From: Galeopsis tetrahit
Lineage: Eukaryota; Streptophyta; Magnoliopsida; Lamiales; Lamiaceae
Reading direction: 5' to 3'
Assembly: GCA_963675135.1 (NCBI GenBank)
Contig: OY776121.1
Coordinates: 76,592,875 to 76,656,874, forward strand
Length of the DNA stretch: 64,000 nt
Shown here: piece by piece, positions 23,327 through 34,141 of the stretch
Layout of the letters: each line of letters starts with the position of its first letter
Numbering within the stretch: position 1 is the stretch's first letter
Position numbers and translations under genes: made by a program
Notes under the pieces: generated by a model
Told to the model about the DNA's origin: nothing
Databases searched by the model: none
What the model saw: the letters and a program-made list of their open reading frames with translations, nothing else

Positions 23327-24494
23327 GAGTTAATTCTAAATAAATACACCACCTTTCATCTCAATATCAATTTAATCACGACCTTTACGATTTTCTTTTA
23401 AAATCTCAACCTTTCATCATGTTGCAATTAGATACACATTTTTTCTCCTGTCAACAATTGATGATGTGGCTTGCCGGAGCTCGCCACGTCATATTACACA
23501 TATTTTTTTTATTTTCCCTATAAAGATTACACTTTATAAAAATATAATTTTTTATAAAAATAAAATTGCAGCGTCTCCTCTACTTCTCAAACTAAATCAA
23601 GTTTTCTTCCACCATTCTCAATCTAAATCAAGTTTCATCTTCTGCGTCTTCTTCACTTCTCAAACTCAACAGAGTTCTTGTTATGCGCGTCTCTCTCACT
23701 TCTCAAACTCAATCAATCAAGTTCTTCTCTTCAAATCCTAAAAATCAAAATTATAAGGGATAAAACATTGTTGTTGCAATAATCATTAGTGTTTAAACAC
23801 ATTAATTCCTAGAATATTTTCCTCTCTCATAAAGCATATAAATTGTAGTTCTCGAACTAGTTGAACAAAATAATAAAAAACCACGAGGTTATCTTCAACA
23901 TACACTTAAATATAATAATTAATTGAGGTCCACCAAAAAAAATTATAATTCTCGAACTAGTTGAACAAAACAACAAAATTATTAAATAATTTAAGAATTC
24001 CTGAAGAAATAAACTACCAAATCACCAATGATCATGGATTAGATGCGTGAGTTTTTTTTTTGTATGATTTTTATGGTTAGAAGAGAATAACTTGATTTAG
24101 TTTGAGATAAAAGAAAACTTGATTTAGTTTGAGAAGCAGAGGAGACGCATGAAATTTTATTTTTATAAAATTTTATGGTTAAGAGAGAATAACTTGATTT
24201 AGTTTGAGAATGGTAGAAGAAAACAGTTTGAGAAGCGGAGGAGACGCGTGCAATTTTATTTTTATAAAATTTTATATTTTTATAAAGTGTAATTTTTATA
24301 GGAAAAATAAAAAAATATGTGTAATATGACGTGGCGAGGTCCGCAAGCCACATCATCAATTGTTGACCGGAGAAAAAAAAAAGTGTATCTAATTGCAACA
24401 CAATGAAAGGTTGGGGTTTTAAAAAAAAAATCGTAAAGGTCGTGATTAAATTGATATTGAGACTAAAGGTGGTGTATTTATTTAGAATTAACCC
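23327..24494. mobile_element. Mutator-like element with long inverted arms
   Basis: A perfect 9-bp target duplication TTCAATTTA lies at 23318-23326 and 24495-24503, the size typical of Mutator-like elements. The ends read GAGTTAATTCTAAATAAATA on the left and, in reverse complement, GGGTTAATTCTAAATAAATA on the right. Similarity of the two arms continues for more than 200 bp inward, including ACACCACCTTT, ATCACGACCTTTACGATTTT and GATGATGTGGCTTGC. Near the middle, AACTAAATCAAGTT is repeated several times on both arms. No transposase is present. It inserted downstream of the hAT transposase, inside the hAT element. Confidence 0.88.
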
Positions 24495-24678
24495 TTCAAT
24501 TTATGTATTTTATTTTATTTTAAAATACACTTAAAAGACCTTTAAAAGGTTTTCGGGCCAGACCAATTTATTAAAAAGGCCAGGGCAAACCTTAAAAAAA
24601 GCCTATAAGAGGCCATGACCCAGACTTGGGTCCAAACATTATATAACAGGCCTGGTCATTCCCACCCCTGAATAGGAG

Positions 24679-25560
24679 TAATACAAATATCATAACTTCA
24701 ATTTAGACATAATTTCACATATATTTACGAAAATCTCATTCTCTATGTTCCACACATTCTACAGTTCCCAAAATATCATACTTTAATAAATCTACGAAAT
24801 TCTAGACATAAATATTGACTTTGTATTTGACAACTAAACATTGGTAAATTCTTATTTTAAATATATTTTTAATGGTTTAATTTAATTTTTATATTAGAAT
24901 TAAATTAAAACTATAATACAATTATACCAATTACAAATTGACACACAATAATGTAGGAGTAACTGTGATCGGTGAATACAGTGAATCACTGCACACTTCT
25001 AGATTAGTGCACCATTTTGATTGCTTGTTCAGTTGTCACTTAGATAAGATTCCAAAGCCACCAAAATCTAAAATTTTCTGTCTGCCCATAATCATTTTTA
25101 TTTTCAATGATTGGACAACCAACCAACAACACAAAAATAATTCATTCAATATAAATCAATCACCATACATATGGTATATATGCAATTTGTTTAATTTGAA
25201 TTCAATTTTAATAAAAAATACAACTATCTAAACCTTTTTTAGCGGTCGATCAATTTTAGTTGAAGTGATGCAAAATATCAACCTTATATATATTGAAAAA
25301 GTATTAATATTATTCAAAGTGCATAATGTATAAGATGGATATGAAGACATTTTATATTATTTAATAAAAAACGGTATGCTTCTTTTTTATGCATATATTT
25401 TCTAATCTTATAATTGTGGAAAAAAATTAACAAAAAATTAAAAAGATAAACAAATCTGAAATCAGTTCCATTGATCAAACGGTGGGCTTACACGATTTGA
25501 CCCGCCCAGATTGGGTATACTGGGCATGTGTTGGACTTCACAAACAAGTACCAACGATGT
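24679..25560. other. Intergenic spacer between transposons
   Basis: AT-rich sequence between the hAT nest and the Mutator-like cluster. No gene, RNA or clear repeat was recognised. Confidence 0.5.
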
Positions 25561-25574
25561 GATGTATTTCTGAG

Positions 25575-27099
25575 GGGCGCTGTTAGAGACACCCACCATT
25601 GTATTGAGGACACCCGCCATGTAAATTGTCTATTTTACCCCTCCTTGAAAATTTTAAAAAAATTGTGGATGAGTACACCAACCACTGTATCTATGGCGGG
25701 AAGAAGAAGGGTCGATCAAAATTCTCATTCCAAAACTTTTCAAAAATTGCAAAAACACTTTTGAGTGTGGAAGAACTCGAAAATGGCCGATAGTGATGCA
25801 AAAGTGACTCGTGGGGGTGCCAAATATTCATTTGTAAATTTTTTAACATGTTTTGAAGGTTTTTTAGTTTTGAAAATGGAAGTTTTTTTTTTATGTGTAG
25901 GATTTTGTTGTGTTTTGTTAGTTTAATCTTGTTTTTTTTTTTTTTTTTTTTTTTTTTGCCTAATATGAGTTTAGAATGGTATCTAGTTTAAATAATATGC
26001 ATTTATGACATACATTTTGACAATATGAATGACATTTGCTTGAATCGAAAAAAACTCTTATTCGCGTTTGGTTTCGCGAAGAAGATGATCATATTCGTGT
26101 GTTTTTTTCGGACAACGATTCTTTGTCCGAAAAAAAAACATGAACATATGCTCAATGTTCGAAAATTTGTTCCCAACATGATAGCAATGTTCGAAAATTT
26201 GTTCCCAACATGATAGCAATGTTCGAAAATTAGTTATGCGTGTTTTACTTGGTCGAATTTCCAACCCAAAACCCTCTGTTGGGAACAAATTTTTGAACAT
26301 TGAGCATATGTTCGAAAATTTGTTCCCAACATGATAGCATTGTTCGAAAATTTATCCCGTACATAGTGGGTGTCCTCATCCATAACATAAAAAATTGTGG
26401 GTGTTCTCATCCGAAATTTATAAACAAGCCATGTTCGAAATTTATCCCCCAACAAATAAGCCATGTTCGAAAATTAGTTCCGGACACCTACTCAATGTTC
26501 GAAAAACCAGAAAAAAAACGTTTAATTTCTTCCTAAACCATGCCAATTAGATGTCCGTTGGTTTATTTCCATCCTAACACATCAAATATTGATACATTGT
26601 ACGCATAAACATGATTATAACACAAAAACCAACCTTAATCAACACATTAATGAATTAACACAAAACCTAAATCATGAAATCCTACAACAATAGAATCAAT
26701 GTTTCAACAAGAAAACACGTGTTATCACAACACTAATTCTAAATATAAGCAAGAAAAACTAACCTTTAACCATTTTTGCAAAAAAGAAAAAAAAACGAGT
26801 TCTCCTCTTCTTCTAAAAAAAACGACGCGCCACCCATGTTCTCTCTCTTGTTCGATGTCGTCGTGGGTGTCCTCTCTTGTTCGATGTCGCCGTGAGAACG
26901 GTGCAGATGGAGAAGAAGAGGTGGGAGTGGGGGAGAAGTTTGGGGAAGATGGATGGGTGTACCGAAAGGAGAGAGTGGAGGGAGGGAAAGAAATTTTAAG
27001 GGCAATTTTGGGTTTTCCACGTGGGTGTCCTCATCCGAACTGTGTGTCCTCATCGCGTGGGTGTCCTCAATAGGTCAGTGTGTGTCTATAACCGCGCCC
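25575..27099. mobile_element. Mutator-like element, MULE cluster member 1
   Basis: Imperfect terminal inverted repeats of about 41 bp: the left end reads GGGCGCTGTTAGAGACACCC, and the right end in reverse complement GGGCGCGGTTATAGACACAC; both then reach TATTGAGGACACCC (left starts GTATTG). The flanks ATTTCTGAG (25566-25574) and ATTTCAAGAG (27100-27109) look like an aged 9-bp target duplication. It contains a poly-T run (about 25931-25957), many TTCGAA-centred repeats (listed separately) and a GC-rich block at about 26870-26990. The subterminal motif GGGTGTCCTCATCCG is shared with the element at 27882-29058, so they are the same family. No transposase domain was seen. Confidence 0.82.
26150..26500. 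repeat. TTCGAAAA repeat array inside MULE member 1
   Basis: The unit ATGTTCGAAAATTTGTTCCC, followed by AACATGATAGCA, is present in full three times and in shortened forms several more times (about 26152, 26190, 26221, 26310, 26340, 26430, 26465, 26497), with one inverted stretch near 26280. The TTCGAA core is itself palindromic. Related TTCGAAATTTTTT units recur in the sister element at 28210-28480. Confidence 0.75.
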
Positions 27100-27164
27100 A
27101 TTTCAAGAGCCTATAATTGTAGGCCCAATAAATAAATCATCACTATTGATGATCATTTCATTGG

Positions 27165-27745
27165 GCCGGGGCTATATACCCCTCCAGAATTGTTAAATAT
27201 ACTCTTCCATTCATGCACCCCTCAAAAAGCATTATGTTAAATATACTCCCAATAAAATACACCTAATTTATCATTTTCTCTTAAATCTATACATGATAAA
27301 TATACCCTCTCTTAAACCCTAATTTTCTTCATTCTTCCTCCCTCCCACCCCTTTCGCCCTCCGTCATCCATCGCCGCTTATTGCCCGCAGTCGATGAGCC
27401 TCCTCTCTCACGACGTCCAGCCACTCCTCTTCCCTCGCACCGCCGCCGCCATGCCTTCTCCAACAAAGCTCACCCTACATTGTTCCCTTCTCCTCCTCCT
27501 TTTTTTAATTTCTGCTTCATTCAATCGACGGCGGCAGCGCCCCTCTCTCCCAGCGCCGCTGTCTCCTCCTCTTCCCAAGGTTGCGCTTCTCCTCCCTCGC
27601 CCCCTTTTTTTGAATTTTTTTTTTCCGATAGTACTGTGTCGAAAATAAACAATATGGTCGACAAATTAGATATTTTACATGAATATTAAATTAATAAATG
27701 AGGGAGAGTATACTTAACAAAGCTGGAGGGGTATATAGCCCGGCC
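27165..27745. mobile_element. Mutator-like element, MULE cluster member 2
   Basis: 581 bp with inverted ends GGCTATATACCCCTCCAG extending to TTGTTAAxTATACTC (about 35 bp) and a perfect 9-bp target duplication TTTCATTGG at 27156-27164 and 27746-27754. The ends differ from those of members 1 and 3, so it is a separate family. The interior holds a pyrimidine- and CG-rich block (27330-27600) with short open frames but no recognisable domain. The GC-rich interior could be captured host DNA, as in Pack-MULEs, but this is inference. Confidence 0.88.
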
Positions 27746-27881
27746 TTTCATTGGTAAATTTGTCCATTTAAAAGATACTTTTATACTGGGCCAAGTTTGA
27801 TGATCTGTGGCCCATTTAAAAGCTAATCGTGCACTCCAAATTTCAATCCAACCCAATTCAATCCTATGATGATGTTTCCAA

Positions 27882-29058
27882 GGGCGCGGCTAAAGGCACC
27901 CAAGGATCCTATGAGTACACCCACCAAACTTTTTTTTCATCCAAAGGAGCTTGTAAAATGTCTTATATACCCCTCGTGTAAATTTAAAAGAAAAACGAAA
28001 GATGAGTACACCCACCATTATGTTAATCGATAATCTCTTCCACACCACCCAAAAATCTTCACCCACCTCCACACCACTGCCCCCAAAATTCTTCACCCAC
28101 CTCCACACCACTGCCCCCAAAATTCTTCCCCACCACCACTGCCCCAAAAATCTTCCCCCACCACCACCATAACATCCAAATTCCAAAAGAAAACAACCAA
28201 AAAAGAGGTAAAATGTTCGAAAATTTTAAGTGAACAAAGGTAAGATGTTCGAAATTTTTTACAAAACAAACTCAATATGTTCGAAAAAAATTCCAAAACA
28301 ATTTAAATTTGTCCGAAAAAAAAAATCGAACATCTTGTTCGAAATTTTTTCCAAAACAAACAAAAAATGTTCGAAATTTTTTACAAAACAAACTCTAATT
28401 GTTCGAAATTTTTTACAAAACAAACTCTAATTGTTCGAAATTATTTCCAAAACAAACATAATATATTCGAAAATATTTTACTAACTTCCAAAACAAACCC
28501 TAATTTTCTTAAATTTTTTAAAACCCCTAATCTTACCTGAACCGAGCGGCGGCGACGGCGTTTCTGGGGGAGGGCAACGGCGGCCTCGACGAATGAGGAA
28601 GGAGGGCGACAGCGGCCGCGTCTCAGTGAGGAGGGCGACAGCGGCCGCGTCTCAGTGTGGAGGGCGACGGCGGCCGCGTCTCAGTGAGGAGGGCGACGAC
28701 GGCCGCGACGAACGAGGAAGGAGGGCGACGGCGGCCACGTCTTAGAGGGTAGGGCACGGCGGCCGCGTCTCAGAGGGTAGGGCACGGCGGCCGCGTCTCA
28801 AAGGGAAGGGCACGGCGGCGCTGCGACGAGGGTGGAGGGGCGGAGGGGGTGCCGATGTGGTGGATGGGGAAGAAGGGGAGGGAGACGGGCGGAGGAGAAA
28901 GAGAAAACACGAGGTGGGTGTCCTGATTTTTTTTGGAAGGAAAGGGATAGAATTAGGGTTTTATGTAGGATAAGGGTATATTGGGAATTTTCACGTGGGT
29001 GTCCTCATCCGTTTTGTGGGTGTCCTCATAGGATCCTTGGGTGCCTTTAGCCGCGCCC
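27882..29058. mobile_element. Mutator-like element, MULE cluster member 3
   Basis: 1177 bp with nearly perfect inverted ends of about 43 bp starting GGGCGCGGCTAAAGGCACCC, and a perfect 9-bp target duplication TGTTTCCAA at 27873-27881 and 29059-29067. The interior has three zones: CCACCxCCACACCACTGCCC repeats (28040-28170), TTCGAAATTTTTT repeats (28210-28480), and a GC-rich tandem array (28560-28810). No transposase is present. The high end similarity and perfect duplication suggest a fairly recent insertion. Confidence 0.92.
28550..28815. repeat. GC-rich tandem array inside MULE member 3
   Basis: Units of about 28-30 bp built on GCGGCCGCGTCTCAGTGAGG and GAGGGCGACGGCGG are repeated roughly nine times with small changes; the last three use CAGAGGGTAGGGCACGG. 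The array carries many NotI-like GCGGCCGC sites and CpGs. Downstream, the open frame at 28832-29050 has no recognisable domain. Confidence 0.8.
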
Positions 29059-29343
29059 TGTTTCCAATTCAAATTTTAATTTTGACAAGTAGAGATGTAT
29101 ATGATGAAAAGCTAGGGAAAGTAGGAGAGCCAGAGTTGCTCTGGATGAAGTTGATTTTGTACAATTTTTAACTTTTTTTGGATTAAGACAAATGTTTTAA
29201 TTCCAAGTAAAAAACAAGAAAGAAAACACTATGCATCTAATGGCCTAAACATGTAGTTCTGTAGTGTAATATGAGAAAGCTTCATAAACAAATTAATCTC
29301 TAAATACAATACTTTGTGACTGTCTCCTCCTCTATACAATCAA

Positions 29344-30031
29344 TCAAGAGGACTGCTTCAAAACACAGGCGACTGCTAGAGCCCAATGCCTCAACTTTGT
29401 CTTCACATGTTGAGGATCATCACCTGCACATTCAATTCTATCATATTATTAATCAATCAATGATGAGACTATATATATAAGAGTATTTTGATGATTTTAT
29501 TATACCCGGGCTGCAAATCTTCCAATCGGAATCGCTGCCGAAGGAGGAGGAGCGGTCTCCAAGAGCGGATACAGAAGAATTGGAGGGGTAGCTGACTAAG
29601 GAGGCAGCGGACCCTGCAGGGCTATGCATTGGGCTAGAGTAGAACTGTCGGTTCACCGCAAAATAAAGGTCGAGAGCCGGGATGGTGGTGCACAGACGTT
29701 GCCCGTTCACTTCGTTGAAACCGAACCCAAGCTCTATGCACCCTTTAAGCTCATGGAGATCATCGTCTGTCAAATTATCCGTAAATTCATTACCGCTCTT
29801 CCTCTGCTCCTGGCTGAGGAACTGGCGCCGCCGCCTCTCCCAGGCAATGTCGCGGGGCGGCTCACACATGGATAACTGCTTGGATAATCTCCTTGCAGAG
29901 TTGTTCCTCCAGAACGGTGGCGCGTGCTCTAAGCGTTGTATCTCCTCATTTTCATCGGATAATGAAGACGAAGAAGGCGAAGACGATGGATTCACTAACC
30001 TCTCAACATAATTCCTTTGTGGCTCTCTCAT
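29344..30031 (-). CDS. DUF1685 family protein (2 exons)
   Basis: Exon 1 is 30031-29506 and exon 2 is 29423-29344, with donor CCGG|GTATAA and acceptor GTGCAG, giving 201 aa. The N-terminal half is Ser-rich and variable. The conserved part begins with LTDDDLHELKGCIELGFGF (88-106), then LCTTIPALDLYFAV (113-126); a Ser-rich linker follows, and the C-terminus carries DWKICSPG joined to DDPQHVKTKLRHWALAVACVLKQSS. This LTDxDLxELKGCxxLGFGF ... DWKICSPGxxPxxVKxxLxxWAxAVAC pattern is the plant DUF1685 family; its biochemical role is not established. No signal peptide or membrane segment is evident. Exon 2 supplies the conserved C-terminal helix, which supports the splice. It lies 286 bp beyond the last Mutator-like element. 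Confidence 0.9.
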
Positions 30032-31145
30032 TTTTGTGAAAATGGAAAATATACTATAATACTAGGCAATTAAGAAAGAGGAAGCAACCACGGCGGAGGA
30101 GGGAGGAGAACCACCTCGGACCACCGTGGAGGGGTGGTGGCGCTTGCTGTTTCTTGATTTGTATTATTTTGTTTAAAGAAGGGTTTTTTTTGTTACAAAA
30201 TTTTCCTTGTATACGGCACCACCAACCAACTAGAGCAAATATGTCTTTGGAAAGCTTAAATGGGAACCTCTAGGAGGGGATGTCCTTTTATTCCGGGCCT
30301 TCTCACGTTATACTCCACCCTTCATTTTTAACTGTCTTTTCCTTTTTATTACTATTACTTTTTTTATTTCAAACATTATGATGAAAGACCCAAGTATATA
30401 TTGCACATAATAGTAATGAAATCTTCAAATTGTGACTTGTGAATCAAAATCATAAGGGGGACAAAAAAACAGGGTTAATGTCGATATTACATTTAACACA
30501 GCAGAGTCAAGTGAGAATGCAGCAAAAATGGCAGGCAGCCATATATTCATTCATTTGTTGATTTCAAAGATTGCAAGTTTCCATTCATATTACACAGTCC
30601 AATTACAGATCTTTATTATAACGAGGCAAGATTAAAAATATAATTAAATTAAGAGTTTGGATTGCAGACAACATTTTGTTGGAAAACAAGCATTACTACT
30701 ATTCTTTCAGACACATAAGAAATTAAAATTCTTTTTCTCTAAATATGAAGTTTGAGGCCAAGAGACACTCAAGTTCCATCCAATCAAGTAGTATTAGCTT
30801 AATCTTATAAGCAAATTGCACAACAGATCATATTTGCAGTGATTTTTCAAATTGATAGAACAGAACTCATAGATGCATAACTAACTGTAAGAGAAGTAAA
30901 AGAATGTGTGTAGAAACTCCAGACTAGAATTACGAAACACTATCAAGATTAGCATTCATATTGGAAATGAATTCTGGAAAACAGAGCTACTTAACCCATA
31001 TATTGTATATAAAAAATTCTCATTGATCTTGATAAGTTGAAGCAAATCAACAACAGAATTAGAAACCAAGAAACGGCGATAACATAAACTCTATACTAGT
31101 AAATAAATAATAATCAGACTGAGATCCAAAATTTGCATATAAAAC
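30032..31145. other. Intergenic spacer upstream of the DUF1685 gene
   Basis: It contains the DUF1685 5' region (GGCGGAGGAGGGAGGAG purine block near 30090 on +) and the 3' flank of the first tandem paralogue. A 19-bp block ATAAGTTGAAGCAAATCAA (31032-31050) is repeated exactly at 33957-33975 in the 3' flank of the second paralogue, showing that the duplication included flanking DNA. No gene was found. Confidence 0.55.
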
Positions 31146-31649
31146 TCACAGTCCCAATTCACCAACAATTTCAGATCTTCTCCCCCATGAATGCAAAATT
31201 GAATCTTGAATCGGAATCGGCAATCCCATTACATTCTTCCCCTTCTTCATCGTTTGTTTCTTCGTCATCGTCTTCTTCTTCTTCTTAACTTTGTCTTTGT
31301 TACCATTCTTATGAACTTTCTTGGCGATCCTTTCACTTCTTCTCTCAGACAATTCATCGAACAGGAAGGCGGCAGATTCAAGACCGGAACTTCTCCTTTT
31401 TCTTCTGATGGTGACGCGGCGCTGAATGTAAGGCACGCCGATAACTGAGCCATCGGAGACTTGGTGGATCGCTTTCACCAGCAGATCGAGACCGTGGCAA
31501 CGAGGAGAGGGCGTTGAAAATGAGCATGAATTTGAAGAATTTTGAGAGGAACCTGAGGAATTTGCAGTGATTGCTGAAGAAGACGATGATGTAGAAGATG
31601 AAGGAGAAACAGAGCAATCTGCAGATGGTTTTCTCCCACGGATCCTCAT
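31146..31649 (-). CDS. Unrecognised Ser-rich basic protein, tandem copy A
   Basis: Single open frame of 167 aa. I do not recognise the family. N-terminus MRIRGRK; then a Ser-rich low-complexity stretch (about 14-46); then a block shared with copy B, GLDLLVKAIHQV..GSVIGVPYIQRRVTIRR (53-83); FLFDEL (95-100); a lysine-rich stretch of the form KVKKKKKTMTKKQTMKKGK (about 119-137); and a short hydrophobic-acidic tail. The basic runs look like nuclear localisation signals. The conserved block is the part under selection in both copies. A GTGAGT splice-donor-like hexamer overlaps the stop codon here and in copy B, so a further 3' exon cannot be excluded. A (GA)n tract at 31718-31748 lies upstream, probably in the 5' UTR. 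Confidence 0.7.
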   Translation of the reverse strand: MRIRGRKPSADCSVSPSSSTSSSSSAITANSSGSSQNSSNSCSFSTPSPRCHGLDLLVKAIHQVSDGSVIGVPYIQRRVTIRRKRRSSGLESAAFLFDELSERRSERIAKKVHKNGNKDKVKKKKKTMTKKQTMKKGKNVMGLPIPIQDSILHSWGRRSEIVGELGL

Positions 31650-31714
31650 GGATAATAGTAGTAGTAGTTGAACTGAGATGAATATTTGCTGTAGAATTTG
31701 TAAGCTAGATCAAC

Positions 31715-31717
<3 letters not shown>

Positions 31718-31748
<31 letters not shown>
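31718..31748. repeat. (GA)n microsatellite 5' of copy A
   Basis: About 15 GA units, roughly 70 bases upstream of the copy A start codon (read as CT on the coding strand). CT/GA tracts are common in plant 5' UTRs and core promoters. Confidence 0.85.
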
Positions 31749-31749
<1 letters not shown>

Positions 31750-31750
<1 letters not shown>

Positions 31751-34141
31751 AGACTATATGTAAGTGTATTTTGCATCTGTGTATCAGTGTGTATCTATAT
31801 TGTTGAAACTCTTAAATAATGAATAAAATAAAAAGTCTGAAATCGCATTTCAAAAAATAAAAAGCGCTGAGTATAATAAAATAATGAATTTGTTTTTCCA
31901 CTATACCCAGATGATTAGTTGTCTCCATAATTACCTTATTATAGAGGAAATAGTGTTATCTTTTATTTTCATTAATCACCATAATTATTATATACTTATT
32001 CTCATTTTTATTAATAAAAAAATTGCAATAGTTGCATTGGACTAATTAAACAATTTATATTATTTAAAATACACATAAAAATACTAACCATTTTCACGAT
32101 AAAATTAATTTTTTTTTGCTCATAATATCATCTCTGTTTGGAGTATTATTTTTATCATCTGCATTTATTATTTTCATCATAATTCCTTCGAATATCTATT
32201 TTACATTCTCATATTCATCCTCACCAAGATAGTGTATTAGCACCTATAAATTACAATTTTGAGTTCATGCGATAAATTAATAAGCACTCTAATAATTTAT
32301 CCTAACACTATCTCACAATATTGAGAGTGCGTGTGTCAATTTTTTTGCCTTTAATGGTTACTTCAAATTTAAGCACCGTCATTCTAAAAAATAGATTAGA
32401 AAATATCTTATTCAAACATCTTTAAATCCATTAATCAAAGTTTCCGATTGCTTATTAAGTGAAATTGTGATTCCTAACTATAATTTTCATAAAATCCATA
32501 TGATTTTTTGTAGACTGAAGTGGCATAGTAGTGATAAATGATAAATTATTGGTACTAATTGCAAGTTTTCAATTCCCTCGGATCAGAATATATTATTAGT
32601 TGTTTTTTTTTGTGTTATGTTGTTACAACTCTGTGAATGTATAAATTATACTCCATTTAAAACACAACCACACACAAGTAATTTTATGAATATCCATTTA
32701 AAACCTTATTGCATTTTTCTAAGCAAAGATGATACAATAACCAACAAGAGTATAAGGAGTACCCAAAAACAGCATTCAGAATTACATGAATACAGAAACG
32801 AAACTAAGAGCGATAGTATAATTTGCAAGGAATACACTACTCCCACAAAGAGCAACAAAATGAAGATGAGAAGTGAGCTCTCAACCATTTCCAAAAGTAA
32901 CTGATACCATCGTCTTTTCAAGTGATGGGAATGTGTGGTTAGTTAAACACAAGATTGTTATCGCATTTTCCACACTTTCTAAATACCTAATTAAATACAA
33001 TTACATCATAAATGAAACCCAGTTCTGCTGTATGCCCTTTAAGTAACACAGCATTCAACACCATATCAGATTAGAAAACAACAAAATATTAAGTCATATG
33101 TGGTGATCATTAAGCAGACAGGGTATTAAGTGAGTGTTTGGTTCAAAAATTTTCAATGTAATATTAATGAATGTAGACATTGGGGTAATTGGAATAGCTA
33201 ATGAGAATAAAAGATGAACACTTCACTGTAATCAAACCGAAATAACCCTGAAACCAAAGCTAAAGAAGATAACAACATATTTGTTCTGTTCTTTACTTCT
33301 TTTAAAGATTTAGCCATTTAGGCCATAATAGAGAAACTTGTTTTACTTATTTGTGGGAAAACAACAATACTGTGTCATACCAAATTCAGTGATCTCTTAC
33401 ATACAGTTCGATCCATAGTTTATGCAAAGTAAATTAGCAGTTCTGATTATTACAACAGAAGCAACGGCACAAATCAAGCTGGTGAAGGCTCAAGTGCTAA
33501 ATGTGCAATTCATCCATATAAACAAAAGAGGAACATTTGGAGAAGGCTAGTTTAGTTCACACATGTTAACCATGATAGAACTACAACTGCAATCTAAAAC
33601 CCAAAAAAAAAGTGTAAGAAATAAAGCAGCTATGTACACGATTTATCCAAACATGATCATAGTTTCTTCCCAAGTCCTAACCAGAACTATTTTCTCAAAG
33701 GAATTGCTATTCAGTACAGATTCTTAATCACAAAACAGAGCTGCAAATGGTATTTAGCAATTGTATCAATTATGCAAAATTTAGCTGCAATACAATCCAG
33801 ATTTCTGGTCAAGTAATATTCAAATTCAAAAAACAGATCCCAAAGCACCATATTTCTCAAAGATTTGAGCTTTCACTAACTCTCAACTTTTAGACACGAA
33901 AACAAAGATCAGTGAATAAATCCATGTATATTAGAAAGATTTCCTCATTTCCTCAAATAAGTTGAAGCAAATCAAGGATAGAATTCAATACAGGGATATG
34001 GGCTGCCAAAAATCATCTAAAAAAAATTAAAAAACTAAACAATTAATCTATTTGTCGTGGCTAAATAAGAAATTGGCTTAAGATCTGCAATCCCAATTAA
34101 TAGAAAATGGAGGAGGAGTGAGATGACGATTTCTAAGAAAC
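31750..34141. other. Spacer between tandem paralogues
   Basis: About 2.4 kb with no gene that could be supported. AT-rich in its left half. From 33400 to 34080 the sequence resembles the 3' flank of copy A in short patches, as expected from a tandem duplication. A GTGTTTGGTTCAAAAATTTT motif at 33137 may mark the end of an old MITE. Confidence 0.5.

Larger units (their letters stand above)
13952..24670 (+). mobile_element. hAT transposon carrying three nested insertions
   Basis: Terminal inverted repeats: the left end reads TAGGGGTGGGAATG and the right end, read in reverse complement, CAGGGGTGGGAATG. They are bracketed by 8-bp target duplications AATAGAAG (13944-13951) and AATAGGAG (24671-24678), 7 of 8 matching; 8 bp is the hAT signature. 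Subterminal regions at both ends carry AGGCC/GGCCT-rich motifs. The element encodes a BED-finger hAT transposase (19722-23135). It now spans 10.7 kb because it was hit by a Copia retrotransposon (14707-19297), a small hAT element (20377-21645) and a Mutator-like element (23327-24494). Subtracting these and their duplications leaves about 3.67 kb, a normal autonomous hAT size. Confidence 0.9.

Noticed and set aside
26150..26500. A CRISPR-like repeat array
   Set aside because: Units vary in length and spacing, lie within a plant transposon and have no cas genes; this is a degenerate transposon repeat.
28832..29050. A 72-aa Gly/Arg-rich protein
   Set aside because: It runs from GC-rich repeats into the terminal inverted repeat of a Mutator-like element; composition alone explains the open frame.
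29624..30011. Plus-strand open frames of 83 and 109 aa
   Set aside because: They are antisense to the DUF1685 exon, which has a recognisable conserved domain and a consistent splice.
31146..31160. A third exon for the Ser-rich paralogues, from the GTGAGT at the stop codon
   Set aside because: Candidate downstream acceptors give unrelated short tails in the two copies, so the simple stop is preferred, though not proven.
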